The notes beneath the pieces are model-generated. The model saw only the letters and a list, made by a program, of their open reading frames with translations. It was not told where the DNA came from and did not search any database. The translations under genes were made by a program, and so were the position numbers. Positions 42,674 to 53,867 of a DNA stretch of 64,000 nt are shown here, piece after piece (position 1 is the stretch's first letter; the number at the start of each line of letters is the position of its first letter). Source of the stretch: Haliclystus octoradiatus (Eukaryota; Cnidaria; Staurozoa; Stauromedusae; Haliclystidae); assembly GCA_916610825.1 (NCBI GenBank), contig OU744448.1, forward strand, positions 24,218,761-24,282,760, written 5' to 3'.

Positions 42674-43618
42674 ATTGGTGACCCCGCAACCAACAACGCA
42701 GCCGCTTATTCAATGTCAGTTGCAGATGAATCTCAAGATACAACCAATCAACATATCACACAACACGATCGTCTCGTCACGATCAAATTACCATCATTTT
42801 TACCATTACAAATCACATTCTGGTTCATGCAAGTGGAGTGTTTGTTCGACTTAAAGTTTATCCATGATGAATTAACCAGATTTCGGTACGTGGTTGCTGA
42901 ACTGCCGTCCAATATTGGCCCACTCGTCGTCACCACGGAGCTCTTCTCATCAGACACACCCTTCACGGATTTGAAGAATAAATTACTCCAAATATTGCAG
43001 AAAACGGATCAAGAAAAACTGGAAGAAGCTCTTGGCGCGATTTCGTTGGAGGGTTTAAAACCATCAGTCTGCTGTATGAAGATTCAACAGTCGCTGTCTG
43101 CTTCAGGTATCGCACCCACTGATAATTTGGTAAGACATCGTTTGCTAAATGCTTTGCCAATTAACATTCGTCAGCTTTTGATAAGCCATACAGAATTGCC
43201 CATGCCACAATTTTTGAAAGTAGCTGACACTGTTTGGGGCGCTTTCCGTAATGACACCTCCTATTCTAACAATCTTAGTTTTTTAAATACTCAACCCCTA
43301 GATCAACATTTTTTTCAGGCTCCTGCACCAGTTCAGGCGGTTCGGTATCAACAACCGAATTCCTCTACTCAGTATGCGCGCAATAACGATCAATTCACGG
43401 TTATTACAAGTTACTCACCAGGTCAGAGTGCTAAAATTTGCCGCTCTCACATTTTTTTTGGTACAAAAGCTAGATATTGTCGCCCTTTTTGTCAATGGCC
43501 TGGTCCAAAACCACCAACGTTTTTAAACAATGATCAGGCAACACCAAACAATTCCCGTCCTGTCTCGCCTGCTCCAATTAATTCAGTCTCCGCTATGCCG
43601 GCCCCGGAAAACTTTTAA
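42605..43618 (+). CDS. Gypsy Gag
   Basis: 337 residues from an ATG in the LTR, so the first 23 codons are LTR-encoded. The central part (EALGAISLEGLKPSV, LLNALPINIRQLLISH) is a capsid-like helical region; the C-terminus has one C..H..C..C array (CRSHIFFGTKARYCRPFC) as in many invertebrate Gypsy Gags. The stop at 43616 precedes the pol frame, which is in another phase. Confidence 0.88.
   Translation: MNTRSQITITPRRSPSHVVRSPTIGDPATNNAAAYSMSVADESQDTTNQHITQHDRLVTIKLPSFLPLQITFWFMQVECLFDLKFIHDELTRFRYVVAELPSNIGPLVVTTELFSSDTPFTDLKNKLLQILQKTDQEKLEEALGAISLEGLKPSVCCMKIQQSLSASGIAPTDNLVRHRLLNALPINIRQLLISHTELPMPQFLKVADTVWGAFRNDTSYSNNLSFLNTQPLDQHFFQAPAPVQAVRYQQPNSSTQYARNNDQFTVITSYSPGQSAKICRSHIFFGTKARYCRPFCQWPGPKPPTFLNNDQATPNNSRPVSPAPINSVSAMPAPENF
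42676..42693 (+). promoter_or_regulatory. probable primer-binding site
   Basis: TGGTGACCCCGCAACC begins two bases after the LTR; the TGG start fits a tRNA CCA end. The tRNA is not identified. Unusually it is also inside the gag frame. Confidence 0.5.
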
Positions 43619-43632
43619 GCCGTGTTGAGCCT

Positions 43633-43710
43633 ATGACGCCTCAGCATGGCTTATTTATGTATGTCACTGTTATTTTGCCAAAAATGCCTGCTGTAGCTTT
43701 TCTTATTGAC
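43633..43710 (+). pseudogene. start of pol, cut off by an insertion
   Basis: In the pol frame, LFMYVTVILPKMPAVAFLID leads to the aspartic-protease active site, where the sequence is interrupted after LID. Confidence 0.6.
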
Positions 43711-45211
43711 AAGCCTTCGGCTTGCGGCCTGCGCCCGGGGCCAGTCAGCCTTCGACTTCCTCAAAGAGGTCGCTTCGCTCCCGTTAGTAGCCTGCAGTAT
43801 GTCTTGTCAAAAAGAATGTCAATGAAACAAAATAGTCATGAGAAGGAATTAAAAATGCAGAACAACAATGATAATTCATTTCAGTTTTGATAATTAATCG
43901 TTACATACATGTAAAGCATAGTGAAAAGGAGATAATTGATACTCTATTGTAGTACATATTTCAAATCAAATATATTTATAAATATGGGTTATCCATAAGT
44001 ACATTTTATGTTGACTACATAGTTCAAATGAAGTAAATATGGATTGTATCTTAGGTATTGCAGTTAATGAACTTGTTTTCACAATGAAAGGCATTGGTAT
44101 GTAAATATTATTGCTGTGTCGGTTGAGTAAATCTCAGCATGAGTCATTGAGTGATATTGGTAATAAGAACAGGTGATTCTGAAATTTGATACAGTAAATT
44201 ACATAAATGAGATACTCAAACTCTAATATTTTATTAACTTTAGCCAATCACAGAGAGGACACATGTCTATAATGATTAAAGTAAACAATGTGTGGACACA
44301 GTGGACGTTTTCAATGTATGGCACATTATAAATGTACATTGTACATTTCGACAAAAGGATAGAAGGCAGCTAAAATTCTAAATTACAACTCCAATTTTGT
44401 ATTTGTACAACTTACAACTGCTTGATAACTGAAAAGTACCACACTAATTCTCTGAATTTGTTTATTTGTTATGGGTCAAATCTCTGTGTGTGCAGTGTGG
44501 ATAACAGAACAGAACTGCTGACATAAAACGGTGACACAATAAATCCTTTCTTCCAAAGAAGAACAGTTCATAACAAATCAAGCTAATATTGGCGATACAG
44601 TGACACAGTAATCTCTTCTGCCAACGATAACTTGATAATAAAGTAGGCTATTTGGGATTATGATACTTAAAAGTAAAAATTGCCATCAGAGTCCTGTAAG
44701 CCCTCGTGCAACAGGGTAAAAACCACGGTAAAAGTGACTTCGACAGACTTTACATGAAGCATTCAAACATTTAAGTTGTAAAATACTTACCGAGAATTGT
44801 GTCTTCTGTTTGTGATGTAAAATGGAGTATTGTTGGACCACTTCTCCTTCTAGGCATATTGGAATACTTTTGCAAAATATGATGAAACACTTTTACGAAA
44901 TATTGGCAGCCATTAAAATAAAGCGTGCTCTAAAATTCGTGATGTTGCTAGGCATGACGGGATACACCAAGGAAAGCAGTTTATTTTCACATAACTTCCG
45001 TCGAAATATCACGATTTTGGAAATTTTAATCGCAATTTATGAGCAATTTATAGCATTTTAAACTGTAAAAACAAAACGTCGGATAGCCAGAGGCCTATAG
45101 ATAACCCAGAAGCGTATAAGAAGTTTGGAAAGTGCTCTGCGGAAAAGGAGTTTAACAATAATGAAACAATGGTGATTTGATCACCGACACGGTTTGCGTA
45201 TTATTATTATT
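43711..45211. mobile_element. 1.5-kb insertion of unknown type inside pol
   Basis: Begins with a GC-rich hairpin-forming segment (AAGCCTTCGGCTTGCGGCC) and ends in an ATT run, after which pol resumes at the protease active site. No coding frame recognised. TTATT stands at both junctions (43702-43706 and before 45212), a possible TSD. A LINE- or SINE-like insertion is possible; no TIRs seen. Confidence 0.6.
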
Positions 45212-48200
45212 AATACTGGTTCTGCTGTATCTATCATTCCAATTTCTCTTTCTCAAAAATATGATTTAACATTAGCATCTTCCAATTTATCTTTAATTTC
45301 GGCCTCCGGAAAGGGCATCAATGTACTAGGTGAACTCGCAACAACAGCCACTATGCCTAGCCTAAGACGCTCTTTCCCCCATTCATTTATAATTGCTGAA
45401 GTTACTCAACCAATTTTAGGCATAGATTTTTTACACAAACACAAAATAACCCTTGATTGTTCCAAACAAATTTTAATTGACGACACAACAACTGTTTCTG
45501 TCCCGTTAAAATCCTGTTCTGTTTCCGTCGAGTCTGTCGTATTTCCTTTTCCCAAAAATCTTTCTTCGAACGTGCGTAACATTTTAAATTCTCATGCCGA
45601 ATTATTTACACCTTTTTCCTTCAAAAATACACCGCCACACGATGTCGTACACCGCATCGAAACTGTCGGAGATCCCGTTTTTTGTCAACCTCGCCGACTA
45701 CACCCCCGCAAATTAGCCGTGGCCAAGGCAGAGTTTGATAAATTATTAGATGCAGGTATAATTAAACCTTCGACTTCTCCTTGGGCTAGTCCGTTGCATA
45801 TGGTTCCAAAATCTGAACCTGACACTTTTCGACCTGTAGGAGATTATCAGGCACTTAATCGAATCACTAAACCCGATCGCTATCCTCTCCCTAATTTACA
45901 ATCTTTTAACAATGAACTTTTTGGCTCTAAAATTTTTTCTCGTCTCGATTTATCTAAAGCCTATCATCAAATTCCAATACATCCTGATGACATAAACAAA
46001 ACAACCATCACTACTCCTTTCGGTGCCTTTTGTTATCAAACAATGCCATTTGGGCTTCGCAATAGTGCCGCGACTTTTTCACGCTTTATTAATTCTGTTT
46101 TGCGTTCAATACCTTGTTTTTCATACATCGATGATATTTTAATTTATGGAAGCAGTCAAGCAGAGCATGATGCCCGTTTACAACTTGTTCTCGCTAGACT
46201 TGTTGAATATGGTCTACGCGTTAATCTATCAAAATGTATTTTTTCAGTTGCGTCTGTCGATTTTTTAGGGTATGAAGTCACTTCCAAAGGCATTTCACCA
46301 AAATCAAAATCAAAATCAGACTTACTAGAACTGCCTTCTCCTATTGATTATTCTTCTTTACGTCGTTCACTTGGTATGTTTGGGTTTTATCGTAAATTTG
46401 TTCCACATTACGCAAACATTGTTCAACCTCTGCAAGCACTGGCTAATGCCACTCAGCCTCGTTCCAAAAACCAACGTAACTCACATGTTTCTGCACCTTT
46501 CGTTTGGCAATCCGATCATCAGCTCGCTTTCGACAATCTTAAATCTTCTATCAACAATGCAGTTATTTTAGCACATCCTGATCCTTCCATTTCTGACTAT
46601 ACTATCACTACAGATGCCTCAGCTTTTGCTATTGGTGCTGTCTTACACGAACAAAAACAAAACCCTCAACCATTAAGTTTTTATTCACGCAAATTATCGA
46701 CAACTGAACTATCCTATTCTACTTTTGATCGTGAATTACTAGCTATTTTTTCAGCCGTTAGACGGTTCCGCCCAATTATTGAAAACACTAAAGTTACAAT
46801 TTTTACTGATCATAAACCAATTTCTGCTGCTTGGCATTCTCGCTCCGCTCATAATCATTCTCCTCGCCAAGAACGGCAGTTTTCATTTTTATCTGAATTT
46901 GTTTCTGACATTATTTACATTCCCGGTGATAGTAACGTTGTTGCCGACACTTTATCTCGCGATTTGCCAAATCATTGTTCAACGGTTTCCGCCGTCTCTT
47001 TTAATTTTATCAACCTTGAAGAAATCATTCAAGCGCAGCAGCGCATACCATTTGATACTTCTAATTTAGAATTTATTGATTTTGTTGAAGGCTCTGTGTG
47101 GTGTGAGACATCAGAAAATTTACCGCGTCCTTTTGTTCCCCTTTCTTATCGTTCTACCGTTTTTGAGAGTTTTCATAATTTAGGTCATTATGGCCGTTCA
47201 GCTACTTTTAAACTAATTAATGACAGATTTTATTGGCCTAAAATGCGAAAAGATATAAATATTTGGGTACAACATTGTTTACAGTGCCAACAAACTAAAA
47301 TCACTCGCCATACCATTAGTCCACCTTTACCATATAATTTACCAGCTGATCGTTTGCAGACAGTACATCTTGATATTATCACGGTACCTGCATCCACTTG
47401 TTCATTGACAAATATTACCACCACCTGTAGATATGTGTTAACCATGATTGATCGTTGCACGCGCTGGGTTGAGGCCATTCCGATTGTTGACCAGACTGCT
47501 CCTGTTGTAGCTGAAGCTTTTGTAAGAGAATGGGTATCTAGGTATTCCGCACCCCTTTATGTCATTACGGATCGTGGCTCAAACTTTGAAAGTGAACTCA
47601 TGCATGAGGTCGGCAAACTAATTGGATTTCTTAAGCTGCGAACAACTGCCTACCATCCCCAAACTAACGGCTTGGTAGAGCGTATGCATCGCACTCTAAA
47701 ATCTATTTTAAAAACAGCAAATACTTCATGGTATGATACCTTGCCTTCAGCACTGTTGGCTCTTCGAGTTTGGCCAGATGATGATGGTATTTCACCTTAT
47801 GAACTATTGACAGGATTAAAACCGCTAATACCTCGTGTATGTATTGAAGAAAAAGCTTTATTGACCTCTCATCATTTGTTACAAACATTGCAAGAACATT
47901 TCAAAACTGTTAAATTTAGACCACCTGCTAATAAAAGAACAATAGCCTCATATATACCTCCTGAATTAAATAAATGTCGGAGAGTATGGATTCGAATTGA
48001 TCGTCCACGTCGTCCTTTGGAGGCACCTTACACTGGCCCATTTGAAGTTATCTCACGCCATGAACGATACTACGTCATCAAAAGAGGAGACACAACAGAC
48101 ACCATTGCAATTAATCGTTTGAAGCCGGTGATTGAGTCTTTACCATCAACACCGTTTGATGGTACTGACGTATCTGATGAAAATATTAATAATGATAATG

Positions 48201-48283
48201 TTCCATTGCATCCAAATGTAGTAACAACACGCTCTGGCAGAAGAGTTACGTTTAACCCTAATCCCTTTTGTATATACTATTGA
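45194..48283 (+). CDS. Gypsy Pol: protease remnant, RT, RNase H, integrase
   Basis: Open for about 1,029 codons. It begins at the protease (NTGSAVSIIP; Asn where the catalytic Asp belongs, codon at 45212, at the insertion junction). RT: RPVGDYQALN, RLDLSKAYHQIPI, SYIDDILIYG (46117-46146). RNase H: TTDASAFAIGAVLHE. Integrase: HHCC finger (FHNLGHYGRSA, HCLQCQQT), HLDIITV, ITDRGSNF, NGLVERMHRTLK. C-terminal region has a Gly-rich basic tail. RT and integrase look functional; the protease does not. Confidence 0.95.
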   Translation: MRIIIINTGSAVSIIPISLSQKYDLTLASSNLSLISASGKGINVLGELATTATMPSLRRSFPHSFIIAEVTQPILGIDFLHKHKITLDCSKQILIDDTTTVSVPLKSCSVSVESVVFPFPKNLSSNVRNILNSHAELFTPFSFKNTPPHDVVHRIETVGDPVFCQPRRLHPRKLAVAKAEFDKLLDAGIIKPSTSPWASPLHMVPKSEPDTFRPVGDYQALNRITKPDRYPLPNLQSFNNELFGSKIFSRLDLSKAYHQIPIHPDDINKTTITTPFGAFCYQTMPFGLRNSAATFSRFINSVLRSIPCFSYIDDILIYGSSQAEHDARLQLVLARLVEYGLRVNLSKCIFSVASVDFLGYEVTSKGISPKSKSKSDLLELPSPIDYSSLRRSLGMFGFYRKFVPHYANIVQPLQALANATQPRSKNQRNSHVSAPFVWQSDHQLAFDNLKSSINNAVILAHPDPSISDYTITTDASAFAIGAVLHEQKQNPQPLSFYSRKLSTTELSYSTFDRELLAIFSAVRRFRPIIENTKVTIFTDHKPISAAWHSRSAHNHSPRQERQFSFLSEFVSDIIYIPGDSNVVADTLSRDLPNHCSTVSAVSFNFINLEEIIQAQQRIPFDTSNLEFIDFVEGSVWCETSENLPRPFVPLSYRSTVFESFHNLGHYGRSATFKLINDRFYWPKMRKDINIWVQHCLQCQQTKITRHTISPPLPYNLPADRLQTVHLDIITVPASTCSLTNITTTCRYVLTMIDRCTRWVEAIPIVDQTAPVVAEAFVREWVSRYSAPLYVITDRGSNFESELMHEVGKLIGFLKLRTTAYHPQTNGLVERMHRTLKSILKTANTSWYDTLPSALLALRVWPDDDGISPYELLTGLKPLIPRVCIEEKALLTSHHLLQTLQEHFKTVKFRPPANKRTIASYIPPELNKCRRVWIRIDRPRRPLEAPYTGPFEVISRHERYYVIKRGDTTDTIAINRLKPVIESLPSTPFDGTDVSDENINNDNVPLHPNVVTTRSGRRVTFNPNPFCIYY

Positions 48284-48570
48284 ACTATTTAGAAACTTAA
48301 TATCATAGAATAATTTAGAAAAATAGACTAGAATAATTAGCTAGATATTTAATTCAAATATGATTATCTATTAGTTGAACATTAGAAATAAAAATAAAAA
48401 AATAAAAAAAAATAAAAAATTAAGTTAAATTACAATAATAAAAAAAAAATTATAGTCAATAATACAAAATTAACTACTATGTAATAAAAAAAATATATTA
48501 TAGAATAATAATATGTAAGTAATATCCTTAACAATCATATTCTTGTAAGTTCCCTCGGACTCCGTCTCGG
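48284..48570. other. Gypsy 3' untranslated region
   Basis: A-rich stretch with AAATAAAA runs between the pol stop and the polypurine tract; no gene. Confidence 0.6.
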
Positions 48571-48583
48571 AGGGGGGGACCTC
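48571..48583 (+). promoter_or_regulatory. polypurine tract
   Basis: AGGGGGGGAC directly upstream of the 3' LTR, the usual plus-strand primer position. Confidence 0.7.
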
Positions 48584-48867
48584 TGTAGTAGATTAAATAT
48601 CTTGTTAAATATTAACCAGCCTCATTATGAGATAGTCGATATTAGACCATCCTCCTTTTGAGGTAACCTCTCTTATGTACATATAAAAGCCAATGTAAAG
48701 TATTATATTAATTAGATTCACTCAGACAAGCACTGATATACTTTCCTTGTTATACTTATTATCAATATATATTATCTTGTGGGAGACCTTCATTCAATAT
48801 GAATACAAGGAGTCAAATCACCATTACGCCTCGAAGATCACCTTCTCACGTTGTTAGATCTCCTACA
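48584..48867 (+). repeat. 3' LTR, 284 bp
   Basis: Same as 42390-42673 with no difference found by eye. Confidence 0.97.
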
Positions 48868-49412
48868 CAGGTAATTCGCAACTTAAGGTGGGTGGGCCAG
48901 CTTGACGCTAGCCCACCCACCCTGAAATATTGCCACTTTTTTGGTATCAAAATTTAGATCACAGTTAGAGAAAATTTGATCAGCGGGTTAAAAAATTGCT
49001 CACGAAGTAGTTTTCCTGGAAATAGCCTTTTACTGGTTCCGGCTAGCCCACCCACCTTTGAATTTCTAAACTTTTTTTATACCAAAATTTAGCTCACAAT
49101 TAGCTCACAATTGCTCACTATCTTTCAAATTCACTCAACAAATAATTTTTGAGATAACGGAGTTTTTAATGTTAAATAATGACGTAATCCTATGCTATTG
49201 TTTACATAATGTTCATTTAATGAGCTTGTCTTTTGTTGACAAAAACAAAAGGAAACAATGAGAAATCACTATATTGTCTCGGGTACAATGAAGTAGCTAA
49301 TAATTACGTATGCTTAATCACCTGAATCAAACAAGAGGTTAGTTTTTGATTCACAATGATCTAGATTACAAGTCAAGCATAATTTTGCCTGCTATCTCGT
49401 TTTAGATTGCTT

Positions 49413-49504
49413 TAGCCTGCGCGCCGACCTTGCGGGATAAAAATCTAATTCCCTCATTAGTAAGGGAGCTACATTTTAATCCCGTAAGGTTTGCGTACAG
49501 GCTA
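49413..49504. repeat. 92-bp imperfect palindrome in the left arm
   Basis: TAGCCTGCGCGCCGACCTTG at one end, inverted at the other; mirrored at 51157-51248 in the right arm. Looks like a small MITE that predates the arm duplication. Confidence 0.6.
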
Positions 49505-49730
49505 GATTGCTCTGGTTTAGATGGACGAATATTACCTAAAGTAAACTAATAATACTAAATTAAAACTTCATACAACTTTTAGAGGTTCTTGAATCAGATC
49601 ACGAGGCCCGTAGAAAATCCAGATATAGAATTTTAAAGACATATAAACATTTTATATAGTTCAGTTTTTATTAATTGAATTCGATTTGTTTGCTAAATTT
49701 CAAATATTTTAATTCTTTCATGAATGCCAT

Positions 49731-50936
49731 ATATTCTCTACTGTTTGGTCTTTTGTGTCTATTCTCAAGGTCCTACATTTTTGTACTAGCAATGAATTAC
49801 CACGGAGAGATCCCTCGCGAACAATATCAGCTTTATGACGTAAAGCCGCAATTGTTGTAAAACGGAAAGTTACATTTTATTTCGATATGACGAGTAGAGA
49901 AGGAGATATAAAAACTACACAGATAGAAGCAGGGGTGTTTGAATGATACTGCTTTCATACATTTTGATGGAGAATTCGGAGAGTTATTAGGGTACATACG
50001 TTTGAACTAACTCTCTTTTATATGTTAAGATGTTATTTTTGTCGACAGCCCCATGAAAAATCATATTGGCTTATGGGCACTGAATAAATGCTGACGATGA
50101 TGATGATAAATATATATATCTCAAAACATGATACAACAATAGTCGATAGACAATAATGAGTTAAATCTCTAATATATAAAAATTCTTTGCACATGTATAA
50201 TAAAGAGGCTACATAATAGTAGATAGATGGTAGATAACTTTCAAGCAATAGCCTCTATCCCGTGTTCCTCTCCATGATACTGAGAGTCGCTGTATGAAAT
50301 GAAAATGCACACAGATTAAAACGGCGTTTGACCAGATAGCTTTTATCCACTAGAATTCATGATTGTATATATTTATTTACTAATATAAAACAATTGTATG
50401 GGCAAAACATCAATTTGAGTGCTCAATGAAAACCCAATAGATGTATATTATATTTAAACAATAGAAACTTGAGTCATGTGTGTGCAACTTTATTTAACAT
50501 CGTTTTCAATATGAGAAATACTTTCGTTTACATTGTTATGATGGGATACTTGAGCACTCCACAATGTTTTTATATTTATTAAACCGTCTGAAGAGCGTGT
50601 TTATGTGAAACTCAGAGTAACGGGTAAACTCCTATTCTTTGATCTACTATTTATTCACTAATAGATCTTTAAATATCATTCAATATTATACGAGGGTTTG
50701 ATTAGTTACATTATAAATTACACATCATAGTGAAGCATATATGCATTGCTTTTTTAAATTATTAAATCAAAAAGCTAATCTTTTGTTTGATTCTACAATT
50801 CAATGATACTTACCGTAAGTATTGAAGGGGCCTTGAAGCTGTATTCATAATACATTGATTCCGGGATTGATTCACACAATAAGATTTTTACGACAAATCT
50901 GAAAACCCTGCTAAATACATTTTGAGCCATGTCCGG
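49731..50936. other. spacer of the long inverted repeat
   Basis: About 1.2 kb of AT-rich DNA without a recognised gene. TATCCCGTGTTC...ACTGAGAGTCGCTG at 50256-50292 is shared with 59216-59252 (RT fragment region). Confidence 0.5.
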
Positions 50937-52225
50937 GCATCCGTGAAAGAATTAGAATATTTGAATTTTAGCAAAAAACTCGATTTCAATTAATAAAAAC
51001 TGAACTATATAAAATGTTTATATGTCTTTAAAATTCTATATCTGGATTTTCTACGGGCCTCATCAGATTCAAGAACCTCTAAAAGTTACATGAAGTTTTA
51101 ATTTAGTATTATTAGTTTACTTTAGGCTATATTCGTCCATCTAAACCAGAGCAATCTAGCCTGTACGCAAACCGTACGGGATTAAAATCTAACCCCCTTG
51201 CTAACGAGGTAGTTAGATTTTTATCCCGCAAGGTCTGCGCGCAGGCTAGAGCAATCTAAAACGAGATAGCAGGCAAAATTATGCTTGACTTGTAATCTAG
51301 ATCATTGTGAATCAAAAACTAACCTTTTGTTTGATTCAGGTGATTAAGCATACGTAATTATTAGCTACTTCATTGTACCCGAGACAATATAGTGATTTCT
51401 CATTGTTTCCTTTTGTTTTTGTCAACAAAAGACAAGCTCATTAAATGAACATTATGTAAACAATAGCATAGGATTACGTCATTATTTAACATTAAAAACT
51501 CCGTTATCTCAAAAACTATTTGTTGAGTGAATTTGAAAGATAGTGAGCAATTGTGAGCTAATTGTGAGCTAAATTTCGGTATAAAAAAAGTTTAGAAATT
51601 CAAAGGTGGGTGGGCTAGCCGGAACCAGTAAAAGGCTATTTCCAGAAAAACTACTTCGTGAGCAATTTTTTAACCCGCTGAGCAAATTTTCTCTAACTGT
51701 GATCTAAATTTTGATACCAAAAAATTGGCAATATTTCAGGGTGGGTGGGCTAGCGTCAAGCTGGCCCACCCACCTTAAGTTGCGAATTACCTGGTTATTT
51801 CGCGTGAGCAAATTTTCAAAGTAGCTGAGCAATTGTGAGCTAAATGTGATCTAAATCTTGATACCATTTTCGTTACAATCTGAAAGGGTGGGTGGGCCAG
51901 CTTGACAGACGTCAACATCGGCATAGCCCGGAGAAATACCAATAATTGTTCACTACTGTACTCATAACGTGTTTATTCAACATTTGATTCAAGTGACTTT
52001 TGAATAAGTTTATAGAATGGGAAAACTATTTATTACTTCTTTACATCTTATTTCATCAATTATTTTCAGCCATGAACAGTACTTTCTACATATTCCAAGT
52101 CATATAGATCTGCACTGTTGCTCAGAGACAATAGAAAGTCATTCAAGTGCGAAACTGCTTAGTTAGCGCTTCAGTCTGAGAAAGCATTGTTGTTGAAAAT
52201 GGAAACAGTTTTCATTGGTTTTTAT
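50937..52225 (-). repeat. right arm of the long inverted repeat (uninterrupted)
   Basis: Reverse complement of the left arm pieces. Both empty target sites are visible: CCAATAATTGTTC (51952-51964) for the Polinton and GAATTACCTGGTTATTTC (51785-51802) for the Gypsy element. Confidence 0.93.
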
Positions 52226-52445
52226 CAACTTCGATGTATTTATTTAAGAAATGAAGCCGGCCATGTACGCCTCTGGTTAATAATCATTTCAAGTGAAACA
52301 CGCGAAAAATACAATACAATATGGCTGAAAAAAACACACAACATTCTCCTGCACATGCGCACTGTTAAAAACGTGCTCGGGTCCAGGCAAAAAGAAACAA
52401 AAATGGCATGAGTGTCCCAACTCTTGTAAATAGATGGCTCTGATG
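52226..52445 (-). mobile_element. SINE-like repeat, partial
   Basis: 52280-52405 is the inverse of 22449-22581; TGTCCCAACTCTTGTAAATA follows at 52412 in the plus sense. The tRNA-like head is missing. Confidence 0.5.
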
Positions 52446-52709
52446 TTGACGAGTTGCAGGCCATATGGCAAACGGTAATGGCCTATGGCTATCACAATAT
52501 AAACAGTAGGCAAAATAAGTAAAATTACGCCTCGATAAACGACTTGAAGTTTTGAAGATCTTTTTTACTTCAACCGCCTCTCATTTGTTCTTGTTCATTG
52601 AATTATTGACCATTATTTTCTAACGACCTTACCATCATTAGCATATTCAATACGCAATTACACTCTGTGAAATCCCGTTTATTATTATTAGCACTAGCCA
52701 CTATTTATT
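52446..52709. other. no gene seen
   Basis: AT-rich sequence between repeats; possible intron of the gene with exon 52997-53243. Confidence 0.4.
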
Positions 52710-52808
52710 TAGCCTGCTCGCAGACTCACTGTCAAAATGTAAATTTGGTAAACAGTAGTCTACTGTTTATCAAGTTTACATTTTGACAGTGAGTCTGCGA
52801 GCAGGCTA
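52710..52808. mobile_element. 99-bp palindromic MITE
   Basis: TAGCCTGCTCGCAGACTCAC and its exact inverse enclose a short AGTAGTCTACT centre. TA is likely the target. Confidence 0.75.
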
Positions 52809-52996
52809 CTATTTGTTATACTTTCACTTTCTGTTGTTTATTTTTCTCACATTTTATGAAGATCATGAAATGTTGCCAATCATTTCCAATTTTCTTCAAA
52901 CATTTGTCCACTATATATGCGGCTTTAAGATAATTTCAGTTTTAGCTCCAGATTTATTAATTATTTAAATTAATCTATGCAAAATCAGATTTTCAG

Positions 52997-53243
52997 ATAA
53001 AAAGTGCCAAGAATCATTTTGATGGAATTCTCATGGTCGTTACTTTCAACTCCCCGTTTTACAAGAACATTCCTCTTATTAAAAACATGTATAGTGGTGT
53101 ATTCAAAGAAATATTCTTCTGTGGTCCGGCTCCAGCAAATGGTTTGATTCCTAAAGAGCTGAATGTCTTCAACGTTGATTGGGTTGGCGTGTATGGCTAT
53201 ATGTGTATGGCAAAAGCATATCAAATCAAACCACATAGAAAAG
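52997..53243 (+). CDS. host gene exon, NDD-family (possibly glycosyltransferase-like)
   Basis: After a TTTTCAG acceptor, 82 codons plus one base end at a GTTTGT donor. Reads MVVTFNSPFYKNIPLIKN, EIFFCGPAPANG and VDWVGVYGYMCMAKAYQ. This is the N-terminal half of a protein type I recall as uncharacterised and multicopy in invertebrates. Phase 1 matches the exon at 57086. Upstream exons were not found. Confidence 0.7.
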
Positions 53244-53867
53244 GTTTGTCTTGATCATACATTTATATAGTACTGTTTTACTAAGAAACTTGAGGCCACA
53301 AAGGCAGCTCTAAGTCCCCTTCAACCAGGATTCAAGAATAATTGATTTGGTTGCCTTGTATCAAGTGATCTCAGTCAGACAGAATTTCCGTAGCCTGTTC
53401 CGTAGATCCCGTATACTGTGTGAAATTGGATACAATGTGTAATTCCAACGGAACCATTTCCATACTTAGGTCGTTCAATTATTAGAGGCACGTTTTTCAA
53501 AATTGTTTAAAAAAAATTAGGTGGCTCTTTGGCATGAAAATTTTTTGAGGTATTCTTTTTGAGTTTGGTCAATTTTCTTTTTTCCTAAATTGTTTCTAAT
53601 TTTTCAGGGTGATATGACCTTGGTATATATATTTCTTTTTCATGACTTTAAACCTTGTTATAGTCATTCTTCCAAGTTGTATTTGAAAGACCCCCGTGAA
53701 GCCCAATGGCAGCTACACCCTCGCGGGTTTAATTTAATCAATAGTGTGTTTCAAGCAATCTCGGGAGTCTTTGCCTTGATTATGATTACATAAAGCGTCA
53801 AGACCATGATGATAGTTTATTGTCAGCTACTTCCTCACCAACTGCTAATTTAGAAGAAAGAGGTATG

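Larger units (their letters stand above)
42390..48867 (+). mobile_element. Ty3/Gypsy LTR retrotransposon, 6,478 bp
   Basis: 284-bp LTRs (TG...CA) at both ends look identical; CAGG is duplicated (42386-42389, 48868-48871). Gag and a long pol (protease, RT, RNase H, integrase) are in order, but about 1.5 kb of foreign DNA lies inside pol. The right arm of the host inverted repeat shows the empty site. Confidence 0.96.
25162..49730 (+). repeat. left arm of a long inverted repeat, split by two insertions
   Basis: Arm pieces are 25162-25446, 42239-42389 and 48872-49730, about 1.29 kb in all. They match the reverse complement of 50937-52225, with the outer 285 bp identical as far as I can read. 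Between the pieces sit the Polinton and the Gypsy element. The inner half carries three diverged units of about 130 bp, each with a GTGGGTGGGC-type motif and runs of AGCTCACAATTGCTCA. Confidence 0.9.

Noticed and set aside
44822..45061. Gene within the insertion in Gypsy pol
   Set aside because: 79 codons without motif; the rest of the insertion is full of stops.
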